Assembly: GCA_905193225.1 (NCBI GenBank)
Contig: CAJJNV010000007.1
Span: forward strand, 18,102 to 82,101
Direction: 5' to 3'
From: an uncultured Oscillospiraceae bacterium
Lineage (GTDB): Bacteria; Bacillota; Clostridia; Oscillospirales; Acutalibacteraceae
Length of the DNA stretch: 64,000 nucleotides
Shown here: positions 63,015-64,000 of the stretch, piece by piece
Layout of the letters: the number at the start of each line of letters is the position of its first letter
Position numbering within the stretch: position 1 is the first letter of the stretch
Notes under the pieces: generated by a model
Database searches by the model: none
What the model saw: the letters and a program-made list of their open reading frames with translations, nothing else
What the model was told of the DNA's origin: nothing
Made by a program: the position numbers and the translations under genes

Positions 63015-64000
63015 ATGGCATTAAATCACAAAGCAACAAAAGAGGATATGGAAACCCGTATGGGCATTCTTCCTTACCGCACACGTAAGGACATCCCCGT
63101 TTCCTTTATCTACGACGGCAAGAAGTATGAAGGATTTACCGATGATATGAATCCGAGAAGATGCTTCCGCCGTTTAGACAGCAACCTCACCCTCACCACC
63201 GTCACCGCAAATCTCGACTGCCTCGAAATCCGCGTCGAATACATTGAATACAAGGATTTCCCCGTAACCGAGTGGGTGGCATTCTTTGAGAACACCTCAA
63301 AGGAAAAATCAAAAATTCTTTCCGACTTCCGCATCGGCACAGGCGTTGTCAAAACCGACGACGATGTTGCCCTGACCTATTCCAACGGCGACGACGGAAG
63401 CAATATGGGTTACGAATATTTTGAAAACGACCTGAAGGCTCCCTTTGTGCTTCATCCAAACGACACCGGCTGTTCCTGCGCCGGCGCATCTCCCTTTATG
63501 AGACTGCACGGCAGCACCGGCGGCATCAACATTGCCGTAGGCTGGACCGGTACCTGGATCGCAGAATTTGAGAAGGTTAAAGGCGGCGTAAAAGTAGCCT
63601 TCGGTCAAAAGCGCTGCCATATGGTGCTCAATCCCGGCGAGGTTATGAGAACTCCCCGCGTCAACTTTGAAGGCTATGTGGGAGACGAGGCTCACGGAAG
63701 AAATATGTGGAGACGTTTCTTTATGAAACACATCTGCGTTAAGGATCCCGACGGACACACCCTTCCTCCCAAGCTTTGTATGCACGTTTTCAACGCCGAC
63801 GGCTTCCCTGAGTTTACCGGAGCCACCGAGGAAAACCAGCTCAGAGGTATCCGTTCCTACATTAAAGAGGGCGTTAAACCCGACATTTGGTGGATTGATG
63901 CAGGCTGGTATGTCTGCGGAGACCACGACTGGCCGCTCATCGGCACATGGGAAGTCAACAAGGCAAACTTCCCCAACGGCCTTGCTCCCATCGGCGAGGA
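63015..64000 (+). CDS. GH36-like alpha-galactosidase, 5' part
   Basis: Truncated by the window end; 328 codons are visible. There is no signal peptide, so it is probably cytoplasmic. An N-terminal beta-sandwich (1-240, with FPVTEWVAFFENTSKEKSKI and the FMRLHGSTGGINIAVGWTGT strand set typical of GH36/GH31-clan proteins) leads into the barrel, where PDIWWIDAGWYVCGD (about 300) matches the first strand of GH36/GH27 melibiase barrels. The catalytic aspartates lie beyond the edge, so substrate and activity stay open. AAAGGATG precedes the ATG. It is divergent from the C39-like gene. Confidence 0.8.
   Translation, partial: MALNHKATKEDMETRMGILPYRTRKDIPVSFIYDGKKYEGFTDDMNPRRCFRRLDSNLTLTTVTANLDCLEIRVEYIEYKDFPVTEWVAFFENTSKEKSKILSDFRIGTGVVKTDDDVALTYSNGDDGSNMGYEYFENDLKAPFVLHPNDTGCSCAGASPFMRLHGSTGGINIAVGWTGTWIAEFEKVKGGVKVAFGQKRCHMVLNPGEVMRTPRVNFEGYVGDEAHGRNMWRRFFMKHICVKDPDGHTLPPKLCMHVFNADGFPEFTGATEENQLRGIRSYIKEGVKPDIWWIDAGWYVCGDHDWPLIGTWEVNKANFPNGLAPIGE

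Overview
The window looks like a chromosomal segment of an anaerobic, gut-type member of the Clostridia, most likely Ruminococcaceae/Oscillospiraceae. This is inferred from several things together: Shine-Dalgarno sites of the GGAGG type, TTG/GTG starts, pyruvate:ferredoxin oxidoreductase, a V/A-type ATPase operon, a clostridial glgB-glgC-glgD-glgA glycogen cluster, and an unusually dense set of secreted proteins carrying dockerin modules. No rRNA, tRNA, CRISPR array, transposase or phage gene was recognised.

Left part (1-11 kb): the 5' end of a secreted protein, zapA, a 275-bp element bounded by inverted repeats, a free-standing acyl carrier protein gene behind a consensus promoter, and then a nine-gene V/A-type ATPase operon (stalk G/H, C, I, K, F, E, A, B, D) closed by a terminator. 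Next come a decayed low-complexity repeat tract, a secreted dockerin phosphoesterase (11.9-13.8 kb) and a sodium:neurotransmitter-symporter-family transporter (14.5-15.8 kb).

Middle part (16-48 kb): the reverse-strand pstSCAB-phoU phosphate operon; the reverse-strand glgBCDA glycogen-synthesis cluster; two overlapping small membrane/lipoprotein genes; an ECF S-component, mnmE and an acetyltransferase; a large dockerin subtilase of the lactocepin type; dut, a polysaccharide deacetylase, an acetyltransferase-like gene and an OGG-type DNA glycosylase; forward nadB-nadC-ruvX; forward comEC-holA-rnmV; and reverse nifJ (PFOR).

Right part (48-61 kb): a tandem array on the reverse strand. The repeating unit of about 6.35 kb is one secreted half-dockerin 'companion' gene followed by one giant secreted dockerin subtilase. 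Two complete units are present. A third survives only as a 39-codon fossil in which the signal peptide is joined to the last residues of the protease. The last 480 coding bases of the two proteases are identical although the rest has diverged, which points to recent gene conversion. Each gene in the array has its own TTGACA-N17 promoter, and the protease leaders contain short upstream ORFs. A dockerin C39-like peptidase with two SH3b domains follows, and the window ends inside a GH36-like alpha-galactosidase gene.

Taken together, seven dockerin proteins lie in 64 kb. Five are, or accompany, peptidases; one is a phosphoesterase; one is a C39-like hydrolase. This suggests a secreted, possibly scaffold-bound, proteolytic complex rather than a classical plant-polysaccharide cellulosome. 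No cohesin or scaffoldin is visible here, so that assembly is inference.
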